Part shown: positions 22,081 through 33,759 of the stretch, in pieces
Numbering within the stretch: the first letter of the stretch is position 1
Layout of the letters: each line of letters begins with the position of its first letter
Origin: Otatea glauca
Lineage: Eukaryota > Streptophyta > Magnoliopsida > Poales > Poaceae
NCBI GenBank assembly: GCA_036346275.1
Contig: CM070726.1
Span: 28,803,410 to 28,867,409 of the forward strand
Direction of reading: 5' to 3'
DNA length: 64,000 nucleotides
Made by a program: the position numbers and the translations under genes
The notes under the pieces: generated by a model
Seen by the model: the letters and a program-made list of their open reading frames with translations, nothing else
Told to the model about the DNA's origin: nothing
Database searches by the model: none

Positions 22081-23168
22081 TGACGAATACTCATAAAGCA
22101 GGTGCACCAGCGGCCCAATTGCAACAAGCAAAGCCCGAGGCGGCAAGCGGCGGCCTCGAATACGGCCCGGCCTAAGCAGGCCGTCCCGGCTGCTACCCAA
22201 ATGCCTCTGAGACCATTCAGGAGACCATTCCCGACCGGTCCCGACTCCGACTCGGCGAGGTTCCCGACCCCGGCGGGGACGGATTCCCGACTCCGACTCA
22301 GCGAGGTTCCCGACCCGCGGCGGGGCGGGATCCCCGACTCCGACTTCAGCCAGGTTCCCGACCCCGCGGCGGGGCGGATCCCGGCTCCGACTTCAGCGGG
22401 GTTCCGACCCCGCGGCGGGGCGGGATCCCGCGGCTCGACTTCGAGCGCGGCGCGCGCGATCGGAGTCCCGTGTCAACCTAAGGCCACGTGCCCCACGAAC
22501 GGTCATTCAAGTGGTCGGCGAGGCGGTGGTCCTTCCCAAAACGATTTGATAGCTGCTGAAGCCCGTCTCTGTCCCATCAACCACCACCCACAAGGCAAGG
22601 ACACGCTCTCTCGAGGCAACTCCAACGTCACACGCGACTACGTCGGCACCCACATGGATCACGAGAGCAGCTCGCCACTTCCGGAGGATTACCTAACCGC
22701 TCGACCGGCTAGACCACCGACCCAAAGATAGGCTCGGCGGCGACGATCAGCGGAGCGATTGGTCGACGGGCGGGCAAGGCAAGCCCCTAGAAGTAGCTCG
22801 CCGCACTTCGCCAATTCTCGATGTAACGCGCCTTCAGATCTTGAATAAAAGGAGGCGGGAACCTCCTAACGAGGGCAAGGAGTAAGAGCTACAGGAGAGC
22901 TTTTTCCTCTTCTTCCTCTTCTTCTTTTCTTCTCCTTCCGAGAGCTAAGTTTAGATCATTCTAGTGTTGAGGCTCCACCTCTCGCTTGTAAAAACTCGGT
23001 GCGATCATCCGCACCCCTTGATGAATACAACACCAACGCACGGCTGGAGTAGGGACCTTGGCCCGAACCGGTATACATCTTGGACTCCAGGGTCTAACCA
23101 TTCAGGGAGCGGGAACGCGCAGCCCCTTAGACTTACAAATTTACTTGCCGGCGCTCGAAACGCCGACA
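22081..23168 (+). repeat. Gypsy 3' LTR
   Basis: Begins TGACGAATACTCATAAAGC and ends AAACGCCGACA, followed by the TSD copy GTTTG. Compared with the 5' LTR it has many one-base losses in runs of C or G, but also shared inserts, and it keeps the 50-bp repeat array. Confidence 0.9.
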
Positions 23169-23173
23169 GTTTG

Positions 23174-24015
23174 GTTTTGAAAAGGCATATCCTGCAAAGA
23201 CTACAATGGTCGGAAGGTCACTTCAAGCAGACCTAGACCCATACAGACCTAGAGAAGAGGGGGAGGAAGTCCTGGGAGCAGAATTCCCATATCTGAGTGC
23301 AGTTGGAGCACTCATGTACCTTGCGAATAGCACTAGGCTGGACATTGCGTTCGCTGTGAATTTGCTAGCCCGGTATAGTGCAGAACCCACCAAAAGGCAT
23401 TGGAAAGGGATCAAGGACATCTTCCGTTACCTCCAAGGAAGCAAAGATCTCGGTTTGTTCTTTAGAAGAAACAATGAACTGAATTTGGTCAGCTACGCCG
23501 ATGCTGGGTACTTATCAGACCCGCATACTGGCAAGTCCCAAACTGGCTATGTTTTCCTATGTGGAGGAACAACAGTTTCCTGGAAGTCGTCTAAGCAGAC
23601 TCTCATCTCAACGTCGACAAACCACTCGGAAATCATTGCTTTGTATGAAGCATCTCGTGAATGTGCATGGCCCCGAAGAATGGTTCACCATATCCAGAAG
23701 TCATGTGGCTTGAACATTGAGCAAACTCCCACGATCATTTATGAAGATAATGCAGCTTGTGTTGCCCAAGCACAGATGGGTTATGTGAAGAGCAATCTCA
23801 CGAAGCATATCAACCCCAAGTTCTTCTATGCTCACGAATTGCATAAGATGAACGAGATTAAGATATTTCATACTAAGTCATGTGAAAATCTCGCAGATTT
23901 GTTCACTAAATCACTCCCAGCATCTACCTTTGAAAGGTGCGTAAAAGGGATTGGGATGATGAGACTTAGAGAAGTGCAGATTTCAGGGGGAGATATTTCA
24001 CATACTCCCACATAA
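23174..24015 (+). pseudogene. pol: Copia pol, 3' part: end of RT and RNase H
   Basis: Directly after the second TSD copy (GTTTG, 23169-23173) the Copia frame resumes as GFEKAYPAKTT, which continues VLERF on the other side of the insertion. RNase H follows with Asp in SYADAGYL (about 23494), Glu in NHSEIIAL (about 23626) and Asp in YEDNAACV (about 23743). The LADLFTKSLP motif near the end is typical of Copia RNase H. The frame ends with TAA at 24013-24015. This half is open throughout, but separated from its other half by 13.3 kb. Confidence 0.92.
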
Positions 24016-24246
24016 ATCTCGAATATGAATTTTGAGTACCCAACATGAATCTCGAAGATTAGTGGTTGAAGTTTGGGTGAATTGTGCTCTTTTTCCTTAG
24101 CAAGTTTTTCATGAAGTTTTCTTCCATAAGGTTTTAACGAGGCAATTCGTGCAACAGAGTAAGCGTAAGCTATGTACTCTTTCTCCAAGTATTTTTCCCA
24201 CTGGGTTTTTCTGGAGTTTTAATGAGGCATATGCATCTTGCGGCAA

Positions 24247-24262
24247 AGGGCCCAAGGGGGAG
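24247..24262 (+). other. Polypurine tract of the Copia element
   Basis: AAAGGGCCCAAGGGGGAG lies immediately before the 3' LTR, where plus-strand priming occurs. Confidence 0.8.
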
Positions 24263-24493
24263 TGTTGGGAAACCACATGGCCCAATGAAAAGCCCACGAT
24301 GGTCCCTTAGCCGAAACCCTAGGCGACTACTATATAAGGAGGAGGGGGGTCCCCCCTATGTACAAGCAATCAGAATAGCAATAAAGAATTCAGTCACCGT
24401 TCTCCCTAAATCTGTGTGTCTCTCTTTCTCTCTGTTCTCCAATTCAGATCTGTTCGGGAACCCCAGACTATTCGATAGCGAGGTTCCTTAACA
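24263..24493 (+). repeat. Copia 3' LTR
   Basis: Begins TGTTGGGAAACC and ends TTCCTTAACA, followed by the TSD copy GCATC (24494-24498). The TATA box recurs at about 24330. Confidence 0.95.
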
Positions 24494-24498
24494 GCATC

Positions 24499-24639
24499 AT
24501 CGATCTGTATATGGGATCTATCGAACATATAAATGCTAGATGTAAGATATATACTATGTATGAATATGATGCACGACACATGCACGAGGACTTTTGTTAT
24601 GCATAGGCAACACCAGTATGTGCCAGTCGACGTCCAGTC
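24499..24639. other. Short host segment between Copia and CACTA
   Basis: About 140 bp of AT-rich sequence that was next to the Copia insertion site. No gene is seen. It ends at the CACTA left terminus. Confidence 0.6.
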
Positions 24640-24945
24640 CACTACTACAACAAGATTTATAATAGACCTCTCGTCACTTACTATTTTCAAAAACCGTCTG
24701 TGATGATTGATCATTACAGACGGTTTTTTTTCTAAAAATCATCAATGATGACCACCATTGACATTACTGATGGTTTTTTTTAGGAAAAACTGTTAGTGAT
24801 GAAATTCACGTTACAGGCAGTTTGATTTTTGGCTAAAACCATCTATGATGAGACTCACATCACTAATGGTTTTAGCCAAAAATAATCAGCGAACACAGTC
24901 ATCACTGATGGTTTTTTTGGCTAAAATCATATGTGGTTAGTTTTT
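24640..24945 (+). repeat. CACTA left terminus and subterminal repeats
   Basis: After the terminal CACTACTACAA come at least eight diverged copies, in both orientations, of ACCGTCTGTGATG / CATTACAGACGGTT (about 24690-24935). In En/Spm, repeats in this position bind the regulatory protein TnpA. Confidence 0.88.
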
Positions 24946-25206
24946 TCTGAAAAAAAGTACAGAGAGCGCCAACCTACTTATTGTTTTTAGGGTTTCCCGA
25001 GCTATTTTTGAGGTGGTTGTAATTAAGAGACGATCTGGTGAAAGGATACCATGGATTTGAAAGTGTGATTGCATATCCTTTTGTTCTAGGTGATCTAAGG
25101 TTAGTAATTAGTTCTAATTACATTATATTCAAGATCTAACTTGGTAAAGAAGGAATTGAGCATGGTTTAGATCTAGCTTGGTATAGATCCATTTGTTCTT
25201 TGTGAT

Positions 25207-26826
25207 CTTGAGGGACCGAGATGGCGATCAGAGGGGGGTGAATGATCCCAAAATAAAAAATTTACCTCTTAAGAAACCATCCTAAAGTGCCAAGACATCA
25301 AATGTAAGCAGAAGAGTTAATTTTGGAAGTTTTCAGCCTGAGACCGGCACTACCCCATGTAGGGCCGGCACTACCATGATGAATAGTAAAATCAGGTATA
25401 TGAACATTAATTTCAGCACGAGTTTAAATCAAAAATTAATGTAACTTTTGATTGAATAATCCAAAACTTGTGAAACTTGGTATGCACCTTCCTAAAGATG
25501 TCAGGAACCTATTCCAACCTTCAATCGTAAGGATTGATGTCAAAGTTCTGAGCTTTTTCCAATTTGAGGAAGAGTGCACAAGAACGGGCACAAAACCAAA
25601 AACTTGGCTCTCAGCTAGCTCATGGGTTCTTGATGATCAAGATGATCCTAGATGTCTTCTCACATGTCACAGCAAGCTAGAACACAAGATAAGAGCACCC
25701 AAAAACCCGATCTTCCAAGATCGATCCTCTCATGAACAAAAATTGGTTTCTTGCAAGGAATAACTCAAGATTTGCCTAGATGATTGGGATATGGTCTGAC
25801 GAAGACTCATCCATCAATCATTCATCCTTAGCACAAGATCCAAAAGTATTTAGAAGGAGAGGTGGCAAATCCAACTTGCATGAAAGTAAATTGCAAGAAT
25901 GTAAAGTGTGGAATTTAAGACATAATGTAAATACACAAAGTAAATTCAGAATTGGGAGGAATGGATTAAGCTTTCATTTCTAGAAGGGAGGTTTACAAAG
26001 CCACACAACAAAGTGGGCAAAGCTCAAAGGAGTACAAAATCTCAAAAACCTTCAAGAGGAGGAAGGCTACCCCTACCCTCTATTTATACTACTCTTGAGT
26101 CATCCTCCACCCTTGGATGAGTTCCTTCTACTCTAAGGAACACCATCAAGGGTTAGAATTGACTCACTCATACATGGGCTAACCCGAAACCCAACAATAT
26201 AACGGGTTTTGCACGCTTTTCAAAGCATACTAACTAGACCCGCTACTCTATCACCTAGACCGCGGTCCAACGGCCCTCCTTGATTCGAGCAGCTCCTAGC
26301 TAGCATACCATCCATTCCTTATCTTCTAGGTTTGCACCGACTCCATTTCCGATCATCTTCGGCGATCCTCGATCGTTTGGACCTCCGGCTCACGTCGCCT
26401 AGTCTCGATCTTCCTTCGCCTCACCATGACCTAGCACCATCGTCCTGCAACCATCAAAAATAAGGAAACACATCACATAGCATTGCCCAAAATGATATGC
26501 AATAAATACCACGCAAACTCAAAGTGCATATTTATATTTCACTCATAAGATCGACACTACCGCCCCTAGGGCTGGTAGTGCCGCTCCCCTGAAATCCCAG
26601 TGAAGACTCTCTCTGGAATATAACTACTGCTCCCCAGGTTGGTAGTGTCACCTTCTGGCCAGCAGTACCGCCCCCACATGGCCGATACTGCTGCCCCTGG
26701 CAGACACAACTCAAAATGCTCCATTTTGAAAATCTAATTCAAATCAAACTCAAACCAGTGCATACCAAGCTCAAATTTAGTCAAATACTCATCACAAATA
26801 TGGGTAGACCTCCACATGGTCTTTCA
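25207..26826 (-). mobile_element. Solo LTR inserted in the CACTA
   Basis: A 1620-bp sequence starting TGAGGGACCGAGATGG and ending GGTCTTTCA, flanked by the perfect 5-bp TSD GATCT (25202-25206 and 26827-26831). It has no coding domain and no internal LTR copy, so it is a solo LTR left by recombination. The AGAGGGGGGTGAAT box near its left end corresponds to the U5 end of the solo LTR at 56813-60219, and a minus-strand TATA box (TATAAATA, 26081-26089) gives the same direction, so the element is on the minus strand. It contains several GGTAGTGCCG / CACTACCGCC inverted motifs (about 25350 and 26555-26700). Confidence 0.88.
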
Positions 26827-27149
26827 GATCTAAAGTAGTAACCGGTTCTAATTGCATTATACTCAAGATGTAGCTAGCTATGTAAAGATTGAATTGAAGA
26901 TGCTAAGTTTAAATGTAGCTTACATATATATCCATTTGTTCTTTGTGATCTAAGAAGCTAGGTTGGTAAGTTTAAATGTAACTTATATGTAGATTGTAGA
27001 TCTGTTTGTTCTTTAGATCTAGTATGGTTTATGATGTAGGGTAAGGTTTTAGCTAGTTAATTTATGCTCCAATTTAAGAATGTGTGCATATGCACTCCTA
27101 ATGTACTTAATTCATTATTTAACACTTATTGTTATATACGTAGCGTAGA

Positions 27150-30100
27150 TTGATCGAAGCTGAATGTACGCTGAGAACCGTGCGAGTGCCGAGTACATTA
27201 ATGGCGTCTCTGCTTTTAGAAGAGCTGCAGAGGAGGATATGTTTAACAAGGGGGTGTAAATTATATCTTGTCCATGTATTGACTGTGAGAATCTGAAGAT
27301 GTTTGAGACTCAGAGCAGATTGATGCACACTTGATTCTAAGGGGTTTCAAAAGGGGGTATACATGTTGGACCAGTCACGATGAAGAGCAGATTATACAGA
27401 AAGCAAGTAGTATTAATATCGACAACGAAGTCAACGATACGCCAGATGATATTGGTTGTGCTTTCTATGAGGATAGGTTTCACGATGAAAATCTAGATCA
27501 GATGCTGTGTGATGCAGAAGGGAACCGTGAAGAGTGAGAGTATGAAAAATTCCGAGGCTTGATGGGCAACTCAAAGAAACCTTTGTTCCGGGGCTACAAG
27601 TCCAAATACACAAGGTTGTCATCCATACTTGAACTGCTAAAATTGAAAGCAAGCAACGGTTGGTCCGATAAGAGTTTCACGGCACTGTTAGGTCTATTAA
27701 TGAACGTGCGTCCAGAGGGGAACGAGTTGCGGACAACCACTTACAAAGCCAAGAAGGTTCTTTGTCCCATGGGAATGGAAGTAGAAAGAATATATGCATG
27801 TTTGAACGACTGTATCCTCTACCGCAAAGAGTACGCAAATTTGCATGTATGTCTGGTGTGCAACACATCTCGGTACAAGCGTAAAAATCAATCAGATGAC
27901 GACGACGAGGGCATCGATGTGAAGAAAGAACCTCCTACTAAGGTGGTGTGGTATCTGCTTGTAATTCCCCGTTTGAATCTTTTATTTGCGAACCCAAAGG
28001 AGACAAAACTGTTGTGTTGTCACTCGGATGAGCATAAGAATGATGAATGCTAAGGCACCCTGCTGATTCCACCCAGTAGAGAAACATCGATAGGAGGTTT
28101 CAAGAATTCACCGCGGATCTAAGGAATATAAGGTTTGGATTGAGTACAGATGAAATGAATCCTCTCGTAACATGAGCAGCCGTCATAGCACTTGATTCGT
28201 GAATCTATGTATCTACAACCTTCCTCCTTAGTTGTCTATGAAGTGGAAGTACATTTTATTGTCTATATTATCCAAGGCCTGAAGCAACCTGGGAACGATA
28301 TTATGTGTACCTAGCACCATTGGTTAAAGATTTGAAAACACTGTGGGTTCCTGGGGTATAGGTATGGGATGCTCACAAATGAGAGAACTTCACTTTACAC
28401 TGCTTGTGGTTCTATACCATAAATGATTATTCTGCCCTTGCTAACCTGTCGGGCCAGAGTACAAAAGGAGCCAAATCCTGTACCCACTGCTCAAATGATA
28501 TCGAAAGTTTGTGGCTAAATCACTTGTGCAAAACCGTGTACATACGTCACCATAGGTTTCTTCGAAGGAATCACCCATACCGCAAGATGAAGAAACAATT
28601 TGATGCAACGAACGAAGGCGATTTAGCTCCAAGGCCTTTAAGAGGGACATATTTTTATGATATGGTTAAGAACTTGGATGTTGCGCTTGGAAAGGGACAT
28701 AAATCGAGGACCCGTGAGAACAGCATATGGAAGAAGAAATCAATATTTTGGGACCTACCTTATTTGGAGTATCTAGAAGTTTGGCACTTCATCGATGTCA
28801 TGCACGTAGAGAAGAATTTCTGTGATACCTTGATTGGTCTCTTACTGAATATTAAGGGCAAAACAAAAGATGGTATCAACGCACAACTTAACTTGGTCGA
28901 TATGGGCTTCAGACCTGAGTTAGCATCAAAAGAGACCGATAAAGGCTGAATGTATTGGGAACCTGCTTGTTACACTCTGTCTAAGGCCGAGAGAATGGAA
29001 CTGTACCAGTGCTTGTATGGTGTGAAAGTTCCGTCCGGTTACTCCTCCAACATGAAGAGACTTGTTTTGTTGCAAGGTTTGAATTTAACTGGCATGAAGT
29101 CTCATGATTTTCATATGCTTATGACACAAATGCTCCCTGTTGCAATTAGAAGTATTTTACCAATCAAGGTTTAAGAGACAATCACAAGGCTGTGTTATTT
29201 CTTTAAGACAATTGCTCAGAAGGTCATCGATCCCAAGGACTAGATACTCTAAGGGCCGAGGTGGTGATGACTCTACGTAATTTTGAGATGTTTTTCCCTT
29301 CATTGTTTTTCGATATCATGGTCCATCTCATTGTTCACCTTGTGAGAGAGATAAAGATGTACGGGCTCGTGTTCCTACGTAGTATGTACCTGTTTGAGAG
29401 GTAAATGGGAATTCTCAAGTCCTATGTATGGAATTGATCTCGACCAGAGGGTAGCATTGTCTAAGGTTATGCAACCAAAGAGGTCGTCAAATTCTGCGTC
29501 GATTACATGGCTCTGGTCAAATCAATAGGTGTCCCTCGATCTCGCTATGAGAGGAGGCTTTAAGGTATCGGGACCATCAAAAGGAAAGAAATCACGCCTG
29601 ATTCGGTTGCGTGTGCTTAAGCCCATTTTACGGTTTTGCAACATATGGTTGTTGTGTCCCCGTATATCAATGAGCATAAGAACTGTCTATGGCAAGATAA
29701 TCCGACACGACAGGAGTCTTAGATCACTAGACAACATAACCTTCAGTTCAACAGATGGTTGAAGGAGTGACCCATCACTGGGAGCTCGTCAGGTGAAACA
29801 CTGACATGGTTGGTAAAAGGGCCAATATTTACAGTTATAAAATGGAAATAATATGACTACAATGGTACATTTTACAAGAGAGATCATGATATGAAGAGCA
29901 TAAACCAGAACAACGGTGTTTGCATAGATGCGTTCAGTACCGCTGGACTGACAAGGAGTTCGTTCTATGGGTTCATAGAGGAGATTTGGGAGCTCGACTA
30001 TGTACTATTCAAGATCCCCCTATTTTAGTGCCGTTGGGTACACCTCCAGCAGGTGAAGGTTGACAAGTACATCATCACTACTGTGGATCTCGAACGTATC

Positions 30101-30385
30101 GGATACCAAGACGGACCATTCGTACTTGCTAACCAAGTAGTTCAAGTCTTCTATGTAACCGATCCGTCCAATAAGAATCGCCACGTAGTTCTTTAAGGAA
30201 AAAGAAGGATTGTCGGAGTTGAGAATATATTAGATAAGGAAGAACACAATCAGTTTGACGAGTTGCCTCCTATCGAAAACAGCATAACGGTCTAGGAAGA
30301 ACAACTTGAGGAAGCTAGCTACACACGTGTCGATCATCATGAAGGGATAATTTTTATACAAAAGAATAAGCAAGTGGAGTTATGA
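27150..30385 (+). pseudogene. CACTA TNP2 transposase
   Basis: TNP2 catalyses excision and insertion of CACTA elements. The N-terminal transposase-associated domain is visible as CPCIDCENLK (about 27272) and RGFKRGYTCW (about 27342). The Transposase_21 core follows: LKASNGWSDKSFTALL (about 27645), RTTTYKAKKVLCPMGME (about 27730), RIYACLNDCILYRKEYA (about 27790), a frameshift near 28050, FYTINDYSALANLSG (about 28410), then VYIRHHRFLRRNHPYR (about 28535), and HFIDVMHVEKNFCDTLIG (about 28785). A TGA near 28947 and frameshifts after it interrupt the frame. DUF4218-like (MVHLIVHLVREIK, about 29320) and DUF4216-like sequence (VDLERIGYQDGPF, about 30080) complete the usual C-terminus. With at least five stops or shifts it cannot give one protein. 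Confidence 0.9.
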
Positions 30386-31369
30386 TTTTAAGTGTACTCT
30401 CCAAAATAATAATAATGTTTTTAATGAAACGCTTGAAAGTCAAAATAATTTTGTGTATGTGTCTAATTTATTTAATCAGGTTACCATTGTTTTACTAGGT
30501 TGATCCTCTGCTAGCTTACCTGAACATGGTTGTAAGGTAAATTGTGTTTATGACTTCTTAATCAGCCATGAAAATTTTCATACTGGATTTGCACCATTCA
30601 ACAACAGATTACCTAATGTGCTACTTTAAGGTTTACCTAACGTGAAGCTTCCAATTTAATTTGTGCTACTTCAAAGAAAATCTTTAATATGCTAATAAAA
30701 ATACTAAGGACTCCATCAAAACAAAATCTGAAATAAGATCTGTCTTTTTGAAAAAGGACAAAAACAACAAAGTTGACAAAAGGAAAACTTGTGTTGGACT
30801 AAACATGCACAATGAACTCAGCATTTAAAATAATTTAATTATGTGCAATGGATATTACACCAATTCCTCTTTGTTGATATGTTCTACATACTAACATTTG
30901 CTCATATTCATTGGGGTTAGTTTAAACATGCAGTATTCACTCAATTTTTGATACCTCCTATATGTGCAATGGATATATATAGTACATCATAGTGTCAATG
31001 GTATTCAATATATCCGTCCATTTTTTATGATCTGCACTAGCTGTATGGTATTAAAATTGTCCCTATGTCAGTAGTTCAGGCCCATTTGTCTTTGAAATGT
31101 GTGCTTCAAAATGATCACAAAGGTTTTGACCTTGAGGCTGAAAATTTTCATGCATATTTTGATTAGTTCTTGTCAAAATGCTTTTATCAAACAAAGAAAC
31201 ATTATGGATGGGCTAATAATCTGTTAAGCCACTCCATTCTTTCATAATTGAAATATGTACCTACCAAGAATGAAATATGTACCTACGATTTCTATTGTGT
31301 TTATACTATAGTTAAAAAAATCATGACAAAAGAACCCACAAAATAGAATCAACAACACATTACTTATCA
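30386..31369. other. AT-rich CACTA interior, no gene seen
   Basis: About 1 kb after TNP2 with no open frame of note, no domain and no terminal repeat. It likely contains the 3' end of the TNP2 transcript and spacer. Confidence 0.5.
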
Positions 31370-31487
31370 TAGATGGTTCAAGGCTAGAACTATCTGTGAT
31401 GACTACTCATCACAAACGGTTCAAGGTTAGAACCGTTTGTGATGAGTAGGACGGTTCAATGTCAGAACCGTCTGTGATGACCCTCTT
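31370..31487. repeat. Internal array of CACTA subterminal-type repeats
   Basis: Six alternating copies of the CACTA motif (GATGGTTCAAGGC, AACTATCTGTGATG, CATCACAAACGGTTC, AGAACCGTTTGTGATG and so on) lie in the middle of the element, upstream of the second gene, not at an end. No CACTA terminal sequence is next to it. Confidence 0.8.
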
Positions 31488-31539
31488 ACCCTAGCTATCG
31501 CAGACGCCACCATTCCTACCCGTGGCTATGCTCTGCACC

Positions 31540-31930
31540 TCTACTCCTTGCGCCTCTGCCACATACTATCGTCCTTCTCCCCCACGCTTCTGCACCCCGT
31601 GCCTGGTGACACCGGCTGCCTCACCCGCGCCTTTGCCCCGTGCCTTTGCCCCCGCGCCTCTCCCTCGGTGTCGGCTACCTCACCCTCTCCCTTGGTGACG
31701 GGTACCTCATCTCCCCCATGCCAAAACCTAGGCAGCGGTAACGACTATCTCACCCTCTCCCCCAGTGGCGGCTACCTCATCTCCCCACGCCAAACCTTAG
31801 GTGGCGGCTACCTCATCTCCCCTCGCGCCAAACCCTTGGCGGCGGCTACCTCACCCTCTCCCTTGATAGCGGCTACCTCATCTCCCCTAGCTACAGTGTC
31901 TACTCCCCGGTGCGCACTTCCTCCTCCCCT
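31540..31930. repeat. C-rich degenerate tandem repeat
   Basis: Five to six degenerate copies of GGCGGCTACCTCATCTCCCC with spacers of 25-35 bases. An open frame crosses it, but the peptide is low-complexity Pro/Ser/Thr. It may be 5' untranslated sequence of the second CACTA gene. Confidence 0.6.
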
Positions 31931-32566
31931 CTCTAGCCATCTGAGTCTATGGGTCAGTTCAATAATTTTATGTCTCTTCTAGTCATTTCTAGTAGTGCGA
32001 GTAGTTTATTGATTTGGCACATCTTGCTATTCTCTATTATTCGGTCCTATTTTGATAATTTCTCCAATTTCTGCTCGGACACCAAGTTTATTTTTCGTTT
32101 CTCTTAATTCGCTGTTTAAGACTTTTATTCTGAGATGATTAGGTAGATTGAGTCATGTTGAATTTTGAAATGGAGTGGCGAAAGAGAGCGAAGTGACCTT
32201 TTCTCTTTCCTTATCCTGAAGATAAAAATCTTTTTAGAACTATAATCTCCCTAGCAGACAAAAATATTTCTCATCCCACAAATAAAGTGTTGATAATAAT
32301 AACTGTCCAACCTGATCTTCGATAAAATGCTGTTAAGAAAGGAAGGAAATTCAACTATGTACAATACTCTTCTTACAAAGAGAGCAGAGCAATCTACCTC
32401 TTTCCATGTTCTAAAGAATAAAGAAACCCTTTTTGGTTGTTGATTTCCTTGTTCTAAACAATACTCTTAAATTTACTTTATTTCCACTTCTAAGTATGTC
32501 TATGAATTTTTCATTTACCAACTTGCCTAAACTTTTAACACCTAACACAATCTAGTTAAAAAGAAG

Positions 32567-32828
32567 ATGACGTCCCCTCATTCCTCGTCGTCGAATGGAT
32601 CTGATGAGTCGAACATAGGAAAACTGAGGCACGGTCCAAGAGGGCTAAGTAAAAGGCCCAAGAGCCGATATACCATCACGGCGGCTGATCCACAGGATGG
32701 AGTCCCTACCTCACCTCCGAAGGCAGAGGCAGCATTCTGGATATTATGCGGGATAGTTGGACGAGAAAGGGTCCCTTTTACCTATCCATCCTGGAAGTCG
32801 TTGATAGATGAGGAGCGTGACAGCCTGG
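32567..32828 (+). CDS. CACTA second gene, exon part 1 (Transposase_24-like)
   Basis: The ATG at 32567 opens MTSPHSSSSNGSDES, a Ser-rich start followed by RGLSKRPKSRY and PFTYPSWKSLIDEERDSLV. The last codons are cut by the gag-only element, and the frame resumes exactly at 36387 as IEIFASFELPEEAM. This matches the ORF of grass CACTA elements that precedes or follows TNP2 and belongs to the Ptta/En/Spm group (PF03004). Its role in En/Spm-like elements is thought to be accessory or regulatory. Confidence 0.75.
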
Positions 32829-33036
32829 TGATGGGAACGATGGCCCGATCTTCCGATAGGTATTAATAAATCGATTGTTTGAGAACTCAACGTTGACGAT
32901 CCGGCTTCCAATCAGAACTGGACTCGTAAACGAATTGAGCTTCATTTTGGGCTGGGCTTGGAGCGTCAGAAGTTGTTGGACCCTTGTCTTGGCTTGAGGT
33001 AGAAGCATAGCTTGCTGGGCTGGCATGGTCACATCA
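32829..33036 (-). repeat. Gag-only element 3' LTR (internally deleted)
   Basis: Matches the first about 80 and last about 125 bases of 35631-36381. The break is after CCAATCAGAACTG, where the other LTR continues with ATTCGAACCC and this one jumps to GACTCGT. Confidence 0.85.
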
Positions 33037-33038
33037 TC

Positions 33039-33428
33039 CTACTCTTCTTGATTTTGAGTCGTCCTTGACTCAAGCTCATTGGCCTGCAAAAGGTTAGTAA
33101 CAAGAGGCGGCAAAGAAACACTGGATGACCATAACAAATTAGCAGGCATAGAAAATCTCTCTAAACAATTGAGATCACATATGACATCAAATTCAATATA
33201 ACCTAAAGTATTCAAGGAAGACAACAGTTTAATCTCATCCTTTTCATTAGTAAGGTGAATAACATGTTTATTTTCAGCACACGTGTTTAGATCAGAAATA
33301 AAACTGACATGTTCATTCAGTAGTTGATACATGGATATAAATGAGACATTGTCACAAAACTCTTCTTTATCACCAGGGACAGCAAGACAATCATATTGTG
33401 ACAAAGGTGATTCAGTTTGAGTGTCCAC
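33039..33428 (-). CDS. Uncharacterised ORF of the gag-only element
   Basis: A 129-codon frame between gag and the 3' LTR, beginning MDTQTESPLSQY. It is acidic to neutral with no motif I recognise. It ends just inside the polypurine-like tract next to the LTR. It could be a real element protein or chance; similar frames were not otherwise present in this window. Confidence 0.35.
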   Translation of the reverse strand: MDTQTESPLSQYDCLAVPGDKEEFCDNVSFISMYQLLNEHVSFISDLNTCAENKHVIHLTNEKDEIKLLSSLNTLGYIEFDVICDLNCLERFSMPANLLWSSSVSLPPLVTNLLQANELESRTTQNQEE

Positions 33429-33759
33429 TAACTACTGTTCTAGCATAGCACCAATAGTGGCCAAATTTAGCACATCAACATAATTCTCTCCTTGTGTGAA
33501 AATAGCACCTATGTCGTTACCTTTGTTTTCTATCTCTACCGATTTAGGCATATCATGATCTATACATTCTTGAGGCATGCATTGGATAGCAAGTATCTCC
33601 TGTTCCTCCTTCTCTGGCGTGTTTTCCTTCTTGTTATTGTTCTCAATGTCCTATGAAAAGTTAGTAGCAAGTGGAAACTCGACAAGATGCCATTCTTCCA
33701 AAGAAAATTGCTCACTTTTGTAATTATAGACATTAATTTCAGCAAGATGTCTTTCATGT

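Larger units (their letters stand above)
9832..23168 (+). mobile_element. Tat-lineage Gypsy LTR retrotransposon
   Basis: A 13.3-kb element inserted in the Copia pol gene, with TSD GTTTG at 9827-9831 and 23169-23173. LTRs are 9832-10938 and 22081-23168. The order gag, protease, RT, RNase H, second RNase H, integrase places it in Gypsy; the archaeal-type second RNase H, the gag type, the large size and the antisense gene downstream of pol place it in the Tat group (relatives of RIRE2, Retand, Grande). All coding parts are frameshifted many times. Base composition is far richer in GC than its host element. Confidence 0.93.
4414..24493 (+). mobile_element. Copia LTR retrotransposon, split by a nested Gypsy element
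   Basis: A complete Copia element bounded by 231-bp LTRs (4414-4644 and 24263-24493) and a perfect 5-bp TSD GCATC (4409-4413 and 24494-24498). The domain order in the reconstructed element is gag, protease, integrase, RT, RNase H, which defines Copia. Without the 13.3-kb Gypsy insertion at 9832-23168 and its TSD, the element is about 6.7 kb. The coding part has a stop in gag, an AT-rich gag-pol spacer with stops, and several frameshifts, so it is not autonomous now. By eye the two LTRs differ at about ten substitutions, all transitions, plus a few 1-2 base indels. Confidence 0.95.

Noticed and set aside
31548..31982. 144-codon frame rich in Pro/Ser/Thr
   Set aside because: It translates a degenerate C-rich tandem repeat; kept only as a repeat feature.
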